NCBI GenBank assembly: GCA_014338405.1
Contig: JTDE01002926.1
Coordinates: 4,083 to 68,082, forward strand
Length of the DNA stretch: 64,000 nucleotides
Direction: 5' to 3'
Source of the DNA: Paragonimus skrjabini miyazakii
Taxonomy: Eukaryota; Platyhelminthes; Trematoda; Plagiorchiida; Troglotrematidae
The position numbers were made by a program, and so were the translations under genes. The notes beneath the pieces are model-generated. The model did not search any database. It had not been told where the DNA came from and saw only the letters and a program-made list of their open reading frames with translations. Positions 26,501 through 38,500 of the stretch are shown piece after piece; position 1 is the stretch's first letter; each line of letters begins with the position of its first letter.

Positions 26501-29500
26501 TCTTTTGGTCATAACGTCTTCTGCCTGCTTTTTTCCGAAGAGTGGTTCCTTTTTGCGAAGGTGTATGGCAGTTCGGTATTTGAGTGAGTCAATGATGTAT
26601 TGTCTTCTATGGCGATACTGATGGTGGTGATGATGATAACGAATCTCCCAGGTCTTACATATTCCTGTATCTCTTTTTACTTTACATAAACCACCAGTCA
26701 TCCACAAAAGCTCAAGTTTCATGTTTCTTGTGGTTTTGTATTGCAGACAAACTTCCCAATTTCACTCGGCTGATCATCGCACACAACAAGTTGTCAGACT
26801 TAGATGATCTTATCCATCTGGTTAATTGCCCGCAATTGTCCGTACTGGATCTGCAGCATAATCACATTAAAGACCCTGAAGTGATTGAAGAAGTTTTCGC
26901 CAAAATGCCCTCTTTGGTGAGTTATCTGTTGAGGTATATTGAAGTATATTAAGGTATACTGTTGCCATGTCTGCCACCTTAGAAATCACTGATCACTTGA
27001 AATGGAAACACACCTTTGGTTGTCATACGAAACTATGGTAGTTCGTTTCGAATAACAGTTACTGGTCAACAATTTCAGTAGTACCGCGGACTGAACAACT
27101 GAAAGATACTAAATCCGCCTGAGGAAATATCACTGTACACTGTGGGAATGCGTCGGCCCTACAGGTTGAACTCATTTGAACATTTGTTGCCATTTTTAGG
27201 GTATGGTGAGCTTCCTTTGCGTATTGTGGATGCTACTTATCACAAACTTGTCTACACAGCTCATCCACCGGCAGAACATCGTCATTCCGCCAGCTTAAGA
27301 CTATGCCACATTTGGTCTTCTCTTGGGCTGTGACCTTCACGCCTGGGTGACCGACCGGTGGTAGGAACAACCATCCACTAAGGTCATTGTGCGAATGATA
27401 GAAACCAGCAAAGCAGTCTGGCAGTCGATCCATTAGTCAGTGTGTTACTTGAGAGCGATTGGAAGAGTCACAGTTTAGCTTTAAATGTAACTAATACCTA
27501 GGCATCGTACGTAATGGGTGAGGCTGCTTACGTTTGCGTCATTTTTAAATCTATATAATATCTATCTATCTATTTATTCTATACACTATACGATACACTA
27601 TACGATATCCTGTGAACCAAATTCGTGCATATTACTTAAATGAGTTACACGTAGAATTGGAATGAACGGTACGGTATTTCACATCCCCAGAATTTAGTGA
27701 CGAATTCAACACAGATTCAAAGCTAGTAGTTGCGTGGTGATGACTGTATTAAACAACTGAAAAACAGAATGATATTTTTCGGCATCATGTTTACAATGGA
27801 TTTGTGATGCCTACAGGAAATGAAAGTAGTCAAATTATCGTCTTACTGTAACTTGTCACAGATTGCTTTACGTAAAACGATATAAGTAGGTGAATAAATA
27901 TTCCATTCTTGAATTGAAGTCAAAATTCATCACAACAGGCGCTCAAAATATTATCCGAAGTTTTACTTACGGTACAAAATCCTTTTCAAACGACCAAATT
28001 AGACTATGCATAACGCATCCGTCAATATTAGTGGTCATTTCTGAAAATCAGCCACTTCGGTTGTCTCATTATCACTGGTCTGTCCCCATAAACCCGAGAT
28101 CTGGATTATCCCCAAAATAAGGACTCCAATGGAACTAACTTGATCCCGTCTACTGTTCAGTTGGACGTCTACTTTCGATCTCCCTTCAGCTGAATAAACT
28201 ATCCAGGTATGGTCGCATCGAAAGAATACAACAAGGCTTACTTGTTAGAACCATAATTTTTTGTTGTTGAAAATTCCGGAACATCACCAGTCTGAGCGGC
28301 ACTATGCAATTCAATTTATTTGAAAAATAGCACCCTTTTCATTTAAAACCAACACCACTTACGATCGCCACTGAGCGACAAGGGCTTTTGCGTTCACGTC
28401 GGCTTGTTCGTTGTTGCGTTTCACGACCTTGCCTTGAGCGGCTCGGTTGTTTAAATCTGACACGCACTCAAACAGTTTGTTTTAATCTCCATCTCTTCCG
28501 AACAAATTGGATGTAACAAGTGATCACCGTTTTTGATTGGCTAGGGCCCATCGACTGCAATTCCGCCCGCAACAGCTTATGTGTGGGTTCTGATTGACTG
28601 TACTTTTTCCATTCTGGAAACCGCTCCAGTCCAATCTCATGATAGTAATTTACTCAACGGACCTAGGTCATCTAACAACGGTAGTACGTGTTTTCCTAAC
28701 GGTTATTTGTGTGTATGGACCGAAACTAGTTATGCCCCTTTAATTGAATGATTTGTTTGTTGGAAACAATCTGCGTAATGAAAAATGATTTGATTATCCT
28801 GCTATCGACAATTCTTGTCTAAAACAATACTTATTATTTTGTAGGCCTACTTCTGAGTTTTCAGTGGATTAAACCATGAACCATTTTGCCACATCGTTCA
28901 AGTAAAACCGTCCGAATTGTATATAAAATTGAGTAGACACCACGTTTTTTCAAAAAATGATTACGGAGAAAATCAATCACGTTTACAAGGGTTGACGCTA
29001 CGCCGACCGCGTCTCTCAAGAAGTACTTTGTTAACGGGTCTTTTAGTTTATGGCAATCTTCAGCCAACCTGCATAATTTTTCCGCTCAATTTCCTTGTTG
29101 TGCACCAACGCCGCATCATTAACAAATCTGTTAACTATTGTACGAGACCTCCTGCCTCTCGTCAAATCATAGAAAATCCTACTAACTCTGACGTACGTAA
29201 TCAGAGTCTCCATGTCTGTTCACCATTGTGTCTGATAGTGGGGTTTCGAGTAGTTACTTGTGCGTATACACAATCACAGTTTCAATGCTTTGCATTACTT
29301 GGTCATCAGAGAAGCGTCGTTACCAAATTTCTCACATCAGCCTTAGTGTACGTTCTGTGAATGTTTTGTCTATTTTTCTCGAGTTCAAACTTGAATTTTA
29401 TTTTTCTTTCTTGTCCCCTCTAGAGTGCACCAACATGTACTTCTATACCGGACTACTCCTTGCATCTTATTTTCAATATTTTCTCCTCACCATTGGAGTC

Positions 29501-32500
29501 TCTGTTTAGTTTTCGAGAGAGATGGGTTTCAATTTTGTGCTAGCCAATCAATTGGCTAACCAGTACTAGCCAACTGGACACAGAGGTCCTACTCACACGC
29601 CTCCTGGTGTTCGAGTTTACACTGAATACGTGGTGTGTGAGTGGAATCGCAAGTGGTTTAGAGCAAGCCGCTTGTAGTGAGCGTTGTGCACAGGTGTTCT
29701 CTGGCATCGGACGCTGTGGCGGACTAATAGGAAACGGATGCTGCCATCCATGTTCCGACCGATCGTAGTTGCCGTATCTTTGTTAAATAAAAGGACAGGG
29801 TACCAGCGGTCAAAATCTTAAAATTTGGTAATTAGTCAGCATTACGTCAGTGTACTACGTAACAGGTGGACTGTGACAAAGTCGCAACATTACATTAATT
29901 TCAGACGGCAGTAGATGAGCTACAGCTCAATTCTTGGTGAGCAGGCCACAAAGTGTTCATTCAGTATGCTAATTTCAGGACTGTTCATCATCACGGTTGA
30001 ACCATTAAATAGAACTCAGATTGCAACATAATCGAACAATATGGAGGGCAGGTTACTCAAATTGTAAACGCTGCAGCCTATGAAAATTTTGTCTAAATCT
30101 CATGCTAATCAGGTTCATAGGATTAGGCTACAGTTACTATGGTTAGCGCAGGGAGCAAAATGTAACACAATGGGTTTAGCTCATAAGTCTGGTAGTCACT
30201 TCAAAGCACGAACAAACCCAGATGCGCCTAGTACGTTTTAAACTGAACGCAACAACCAAAAAGACATAATAAAAAATTGTTTTTGTGAATAAAAGTATTT
30301 TGGTATGACGTGTGCAACTCCCTGTTTTTCGCATTTATAATTTGGTTACACTTTGACTAAATTGACGACAGATTTTGTAAGCCCACACGTCGGTTAGTCA
30401 TTTGTCCGTTTTGTTGGTTTGGGTGGTTCACACGCTGGCATTAATGAAGGATTCGCCCACTTCATTGATCATTTGCTCAAGTATGGAGGTCTATCGTACG
30501 ACATAGTTGTGACCACTCTACACTTTACAGGTATTTCCGCAGCCTTAAGTCATATGCGCCTAATGCTAGTACCCAGCTGATTGATATATCTACCTGTCAT
30601 CATAGCATACTAACTTGAAAGCTGCCCACCTCAATCGAAATCAGCAAAGCGTTTTGAAAATGACGGCGACGTAACTGTAAGCTTAACTTTATAGCCATAA
30701 TACGCTGATCCTATAGATAACACACGCACGAATCCTGCGTGATGTAACGGTTAAGAAAAATTATCTCATAATACGAACAGCCATCATACAGAAAAGTAAA
30801 TGTGGCGGCCCTTTAGAGTTGTTCTTTGGAGACTGGTGATGATGAATGAATGGTCTTCCTTCCGGGTTCCTGAAAGACAGTCAATCGAACATGATCATTT
30901 TTACTTGCGCTATGAACATACTTATATTGCTGAAGGAATTTAAAAACAGTTGACGTTCGGCATCTAGTTAAATGAACTTCAGCCTACAGGGGATTCCTAA
31001 AAACTTGTGAAGGTTGGAATTTGTCATTCATGATTTCTTGGGAGACCCGTTTTCATTAGTGAATAAAACTGCATCAGGACTATCAACTTTATTCAATCGA
31101 GTTAGACACAGAATCTACCATCTGGCTTCCGATACAGTGAGTTGTTCAGCAATGAAAACAGACTTGCTATGAGTTTTTGTGTATGAACTTTCAAGGAAAG
31201 TCATAAATTGCCCTTGGTTTAGTTGAATGATGAAGAAACCAATATCATTCATTCGGAATCAAATGTAATTTTATCTGAAGTATACATGGCTTTGTTGATA
31301 TCCCATTCGGGATTTGAGATAATTTGTAACGAGTGGGTATTTAGTCTGCGTTGATTTGCTTTAATGAGAAAATGAAATGTGGTTTTTACTTGATTAATGA
31401 GTGCGGGAGTTAGCGAACTGATCGCATTTGGTGGTGAGAAAAGGTATGATTCTTGTCAATACAAAGGAGGTTACTGTTGCTATTTGTTGCATCACACGTG
31501 ACAGCAGACCATTCTTCAGCAGAAAGTTGTCTTATTGTATAATTGAAGGACCCTAATAGTGTAGGTTCTACTCTGCATATCGACGACCCTCCAGCTCCGA
31601 CGTGAACACAATCCAAATCCTCTGAGACAAGCTGGCTCGTCTAGGGTCGCACGATGAAGGATGCATGGTTCTCTGTTTGAGTTAAGTGCTGTTACGTTAA
31701 TGAAATCTTGATTAAACTGTGCTCAGTTGCCCTTTTAAAATTAAAATATTATACCGAATAGAACTTTTAATGAGGAATAAAATGGGTATTCTTTACTACC
31801 TGCCTGTAATGGGAAAAGATAAGGTGCACGTGATTTTGTCGCGATTGTTTTTTCATTTTTCTGTAATACATTTTCGAAACTGCAAGCAATCCTTTGCAAT
31901 GCTTCTTACTGATCACTGTCAGACAGATGCTCCAAGACAGGTTTAATCCTTCTTTGGATTTATCAGGTAGAGATAGTCTGGATGAGGGAATTAACCGGTT
32001 GTCTTTCACAAGCGGATAAAAGTGTTGAGTCGTAACGCGAAAGGTAGCCTGTTCGATCACCAATTCAGACTATCTCTCCATGACGAATCCAAACAAACAA
32101 GAAACCTGTCGTGCAGTATCGGCTTGAGGGTGAGCATCAGGAAACATTACAAACCTCGGTTCAAGCCCTCGCGGTCAAAGCCAATGCAAATTAACAGTCA
32201 CAGATGGATTGTGTCCACCTAAACCAGCGGCGTGTAACACTTCAGCCATTCATAAGTATCATAAACAACAATGGTTTAATATCATTCTTAACACGTAGGC
32301 AACAACCCGTAGTTTAGATTTGTTTGACGTCTGCGGACACTAGTTGTTCTTAAAAATGAGTGACACGGCTGTCATCCGACATGACAACTTTCTGCATCTG
32401 TTCTTTCACCCCGGTAGCCAACCAGTTGTCAATTCTGCCTATGACACGTTCCCGTCAGTTACTTTTAAGCTGGTACATATAGTGTGGGGTGTTACCTAGC

Positions 32501-35500
32501 TCTTTTGACTGAAGACGTTCACAGTGCTTTCCCGGACTTATTTCGGTTACGTCACATCAGTTCCGCTTTTCTTACCCTGCTGATTGCACTAAATCATCCA
32601 TCATAAGATATTCCGAATATTTTCTCATAAGTTTCAGTGCAAATCTACAGCGCTTAAACAGTAAGTTGGAAAATTTGTTCACCTAAAAAATCACTTGTGA
32701 CCGATTAGTCTTGCGTAGTTTTTGAGTGTTCTGCATCGCGTCCGATCGTTGTGTTTGCGTATATGTGGAAGTTATTGAATCCCTTCTAAATGGTTTCATT
32801 GAGACATCCACAAATCTTAAACAAATATGACAGCACATTTATCGCAGAACGCGTCGAAATAATTTGGACCAACTTTAAGAATACTTATAATTATGAACAA
32901 CTTATCCAGTATCTGATTCCTTCTTTTCACTCCAGCGTGTTCTTTACAATCAAGGTAACCCATTCGTGCGCGAAGTGAAAAACTACAGAAGAAAGATTAT
33001 CAATTTGTGTGTAAGTAAATATTGAGTCATTTTTCCTGTCCACTTCTTTTGCCGTATGTGGATGCACTTGGTTTAATCGTTGGGAATCACAGTTGGCCCA
33101 TTTACTTGGACTTGAAAACTACAAAGACAACAGGTTTATTGGGAGTTTGGTACGGCCAAACAGAATTAGCCATTACTGTACACACCCTCATATTTATGGC
33201 AATATTCAACAGTCGACTATCTCACTTTGCCTTTGGTTATCAGATCACGACTGTCTGGTCAGTTTCGGTCACTTTGGGATACTTTCCGTGGTGTAGTTGA
33301 AGTTCCTCTTCAGGTTGGCGGTTGATGCCAAGAACTTTGTCAGTATGGTTCGACCGAATATATCCGTTATATTCTCGGTTGTGCAAGCCGAGAAAAGCGT
33401 CGAAGTAAACCAACATTATTGTCCAGTCAAATGATCTGAGATGGGTATGATATTTAACTCCTGAGCCTTGCCAGACATTTGCTTAATTCGGACGATCGGC
33501 ATACGGCACTGAAATCTTGACCGGCGGTACGTCTTAAATGCTAATCAATGCTTGTTTGACATCCGAATATTTTGCATCTAGCTATTCACTCAACTTTGAC
33601 GAATGGGTATCCGGCGTTTCCCTCAGACCTCTTATCAGCTGACAGCACTACATTGAAGCCACAACCAACGTCCTTTTATCACATGTGGTAAAGATGCAGC
33701 CTAATCAGTGATGCTTGTGAACACCGTAGGAATTTTTTCCCACTTGTTAATCCATTGAATCAATGTTATTCTCTTGTCATCTTCTGTTTTCGTATGACCT
33801 AAATTTCTCTTTTGCCATAACTTGCCATGTTAAGTTGACAAGTTGAGTTGACCTATTGACTGGTTAACTTATTAAACAGTCTGTAGCTGTAGTGACCTTG
33901 AGAAGCTTACACTTTTCATTCATCTATTCATAATGTACTAGAAGTTAATGTGACTAAGGCAACCGCTCACCTCAACAGTGACGTGAAATAGCCTCGAGGA
34001 GGAAGAAGAAAGATCTATCAAAAGGGATGAGAACTAATAAAGCAGGGCTGGTTGGAAGCACTGAAAATAGCGTGAATAGATGCACGCAATTGACTATGGC
34101 ACACTGTTATCTTACACAGCGTTTCCAACTGGCGGTTTAAAAGATCCAGAAGCTTTTAAATCTGGCTACTGACACTTACCCACTGTACTCGGTAGAACAG
34201 TTAAAACCTTCATAGCACGTGACCACGTTGATGTTTGATAATTCCGTAGTTTCACCTGAATGTTGATGACCCCAGCATACAGTGTTAAACCATAATCATG
34301 ATTCCCCCCACATATCTCATCATACATATAGACTCAAATAAGTAAAAAAAACGTGGTAGATTGCCAGCACAAATCTATTTTGTTAACCCCGAAAAGTTTT
34401 TGTAAGACTAGAAATGAAGCGACCGTTGGTATTTGTTGTTAGTTAAGTTCTATATGTCAAGAAAAACAACTGTTGAAATCGTGACACACAAGTTTGCTAG
34501 GTGAACTACACCAAGACAGCAGATGATAGACGATTTGAATTGGAAACTGCGAAAGTAGACTATATAACGTAAACAACATTACAGTGTGGATAACGTCCCC
34601 AAGAAAGCTGAACTAAGTAGTGCAAAACATCCGCTGTGAGCATTTGATTTCGAAAAAGAAGTCAGGAATGTTATGATGCTCAACATTCAACCGCATTGTG
34701 TCATCTAGATGTTACGGTGAAGTATCAAAACGGACAATCAATGCAAGGTGGACGGAAAAGTTGGTGAACACCAATCTAATTTCATAGTTACAGAACCTAT
34801 GTAGAATAATGTAATCGAACTGTTACCAGAGTCGATGGGTTGTGACACAGAGTTCTTTCTGTGCACATATGGGAGAATACCGGTGCTTGATCGTAATCGC
34901 TTCTACAGCCATAGCAGCCTCTGGTTCTTAAATATGTCGTGGACGCAAGATGTCGGGCTCACCAATTTGTAGGATCCAGCGAACCGAAGACGACCGGTTG
35001 AGAATAACACAGCGAGTAGACAAAGGGTATATTGTTGGCCTACGATGTCAACGCGAGAGTAGACGGATAAAAAAACGAAACGATAACAGAACGGAACGAC
35101 AAGCGTTCACGCAGCGCAGTCGTACGTTCGAGTGCGCGAGGTAGTTGTCGGTATCTCTATTCGTTCAAACAAATGTTTTCCTACATACAAAAGCTAGAAA
35201 CAAAAAGAGTACAAATGGCACTCGTAGCTCTAACATAGTTGACAATAACGAACAGGGTCGCTACACGTTTCATCCAGATAGACTAGAAGCTGACAGACCA
35301 AGAGTTGCCTGTGTGGAATCTGTTGCTGAAGTTTTATTCCACTGCGTCATACGTTTTCATGAAACCTTGTTTCCGCTGTACAATGAAACATGTCTAACAA
35401 TCTGATGATGCAACTTTTTATCTGTTCTCTCCACGTACGTGGCCATAGATCCACATGCTAATCCGGTAATATCACTTGATCTAGCTTTCACGAGGACTAT

Positions 35501-38500
35501 CGGCTCCAAGGATGAATTAGAAATCATGGTGACAGAGAACACTGATAACTTATCTCACTTCTTGTAGCCAAAAAGCCTGAATCAGAGTCTACCTGATGCC
35601 GAGTTCAACAAGGTTTTCATAAATTTCATCTGTGGACTTTGAACCGTGTGTATTCAGTTAGTTTCCAATGTGCGCCATAAACACTGTCGCTGAATACGGT
35701 CGTAATATCGGATACCAACTTTCTAAGTTAAGATCGACTGCTTACTCCACTCAGCTATTTTAATATCTTCCAAATAGTACAGTTCTCTTAGTTGCACAAA
35801 ACCATGCAAATGCAGATTTGGTCCAACTTGCGAACCCTTCATCTGATCAGACAGAAACGACTATTGATGGTTACTTCGTTTCCAATTTTGCACTCTTTTC
35901 TAATCGCCCATGAAGCAACTTGTCACTTACCATCGTTGGATGTGCTAGGTAAATAACCATTCATTTGACATGGTTTGTATTGAAAAGACATATTTTTAAG
36001 ACACAATGGACAATACCATGTAGTACTTCAACCAATAGTCCAATTGTTTGAAACTATTTTCCGCAAATTTTGATTTCTATATACAATTGGGCCAATTAAT
36101 CTGTTCTGGTTCCTTTGCACTTAGAAACAGTTGACATACCTTGATGACCGGCCCGTATTCCCAAAAGATCGTGCGTGTGCAGACGCCTTGTAAGTAATCG
36201 CTTCTTTAGTATGAGTCATTGAACATAATTTATATTACATTATACACTGTATGATTTTCAGTTTTGAAGGTGGAGCCCAGTACGAATACGAAGTACGTCA
36301 AAAATGGAACGAAGCTGAACAGCAGAAAATAATTGACAGCTGTAGATGTAAGTTGTCTTGATGAGAGAACATGTGCATACTCCCACGATCATATCACTTC
36401 TATTTATTTTTTCAATGGAGATGATTTTCATATAGCCAGAATGCCTAACTTCGGTGCATGCTTTTATGGGAAGGGGGAAATATCGTACTAACAACTGGCC
36501 ATAGTCAAAATTGGGACATATACCTTTGGGAAGCGAAACTTCACTTTTGGCGTATCATATCGTCTATGGATTAATAAGTAGTGCATAAGGCACTGTTTTA
36601 TTTCAAGACGACTGCTCGATCTTACACGGCACATATTGAAGAATGTTTCAGTGTTTCACCCTTAGCCTACACGAGATATTATACTTTACTTTAACACAGG
36701 TGAAATTATATGTCAGTAACTGAGGTATCGTCGATTTCTTGTTGTTGATTCAGAAATGACATTTCAATAGACAAATTAAGTGAATGTAAAACAATAGGTC
36801 GCCTTGTTGTTTGATCATGGCAAAATGCGCACAATAGAATTGTAATATTATACTAACGACACCATCACCGTCGTTATCGGCGGCGGCGGCAACAATATAC
36901 AGGTGTTAGACGTTGCTGTCTCAGTACCATACAATCGTGAAAAAAGCAAGACAAAGCCTTTGCAAATGTTCTCAGAATGACAAAATTCAAGTTATCACAA
37001 ATTTTAGGCAATCGACCAAAATATGGTGGGAGTAGTATGGCATTTGCAAAACAGGTTTATTACGCTTTTAACCATAGCACCTCTGCAATCCCGATCACTT
37101 TAATGGAAATCTGAAAAACATTGATGATAGTCACACTAATGAAGCCAACCATCCGCCGCTTGTCGTCATTTTCACAGATTCCCTCTGTGTGAATCACGGT
37201 TCGAAGGACACAGACAGGTTTGTACATTGTAACATGGTTGAATAATACGAACTAACTGAATTGAAAAACCATTTCAGCCCACACTTATATCCCATAAACT
37301 TTCGGCACTTTATCAAATGTATGTACCATGAAGAATAGGAACGATACAATATCTCGCAAAACGGACTCTACTTGTTCAAACTGTGAGCCACAAGTAACAA
37401 TACACTTCATCACTGATGAGAATTTCCGACCAGTTTTTAGTGGGGCAGCAATTTAAATATTCACATGGTCTATTTCTGATCGTGCACATCTACGCCTGGA
37501 CAGTAGATGTCTTCAAAACAGAAAGACTTTAGAGAACTATATACTTCCTACAAATGTTTGTTCTTTTCAATTTCATTCAAGTCAATTTTACTCCAAACAA
37601 CTTGTACACACAACATACACTAAAGTTTCAAGTTGAACATCACCCACAATTGATCGCAGCTGTCGTATTCCCATAGACTTTCCAGTCGGCCCCTTTCGAA
37701 AAGAAGCACTAGACTCGAGTTTCACTCTCATTAGAGCTCGTCAGTAGTGCATATCATCGCCACTGCCGGGACTTGAACCACAGACATTGTGGGTGATGTT
37801 CAACTTGAAATCAACCAAATCCCCGGCTACTCATCAGTAATCTAATACACTAAAGTACCACAAATAAAACAAAATTTGTTACGTCCTGTAAACGTTACTA
37901 ATATAAATATGGACCAAAAGCCTTTACTAGAATGTGGGTTTGATCTGACGGGTTTTTTTTGCGGAATCAAGTGTTATAACCTGCTCTTTCCATTCCAGCT
38001 GGGAAACTTTACACAACGCTTCAGTATGTTTCTGACAGCGGACCTGGAGACAGTTTTCCCTACTCGCTTCTAGGAGAAGCCTTTTACTAAGCAGTGCCTA
38101 CAAAAATCCCAGTATCATTTTGCGGGTTCTGGGCAAGTATTCTTCATGTTTTCACTTGGGTCTAGATCGTGACTGTACACTGGTCAACCCAACACGTATA
38201 CTCCATCAAGCCGAAGTCCTACGTTTGTAATTTGGAACATGTATATCGGTAGTAGAGAAAGGATCAGAGTTGACTCATACCGTAAAATACTTTGCGATGA
38301 AATCATTTCAGTTTGGTGATGGAAATTTAATTTTTATCGACCATGCAATAAAACCAGCCTACTGACACCTATAGCTGTCAGTGTACTCAAAGTCTATCAC
38401 CTATCGTCCGTAACTGACTTTCTCATCAGAGTGCATCACCTCCTATTCGAGTTAATGCTGACACGTTCCATATGCATCCGGGTAATCTTGGCGGAATTTG

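Larger units (their letters stand above)
21907..26746. other. DNAAF1 intron 4
   Basis: Besides the two RTE family B copies, 21907-23450 and 23770-24930 hold no recognisable gene. Open frames at 22931-23173 and 23175-23459 run close together but show no motif. Confidence 0.6.
26917..32935. other. DNAAF1 intron 5
   Basis: This 6-kb intron contains a short CTAT-type and ACTATACGATAC tandem stretch (27555-27612), the unclassified repeat at 28480 and the fold-back at 31893-32150. A 147-codon open frame (28917-29360) overlaps others and has no motif that I can name. A TTAAATAAAAGG near 29783 is AATAAA-like, but I see no gene to go with it. Confidence 0.55.

Noticed and set aside
28917..29360. 147-codon open frame in intron 5
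   Set aside because: Other frames on both strands are open over the same bases, no domain is recognisable and codon use looks random.
29520..29880. Solo LTR suggested by TTAAATAAAAGG and nearby GC-richer sequence
   Set aside because: I could not find matching ends, a second copy or a target duplication.
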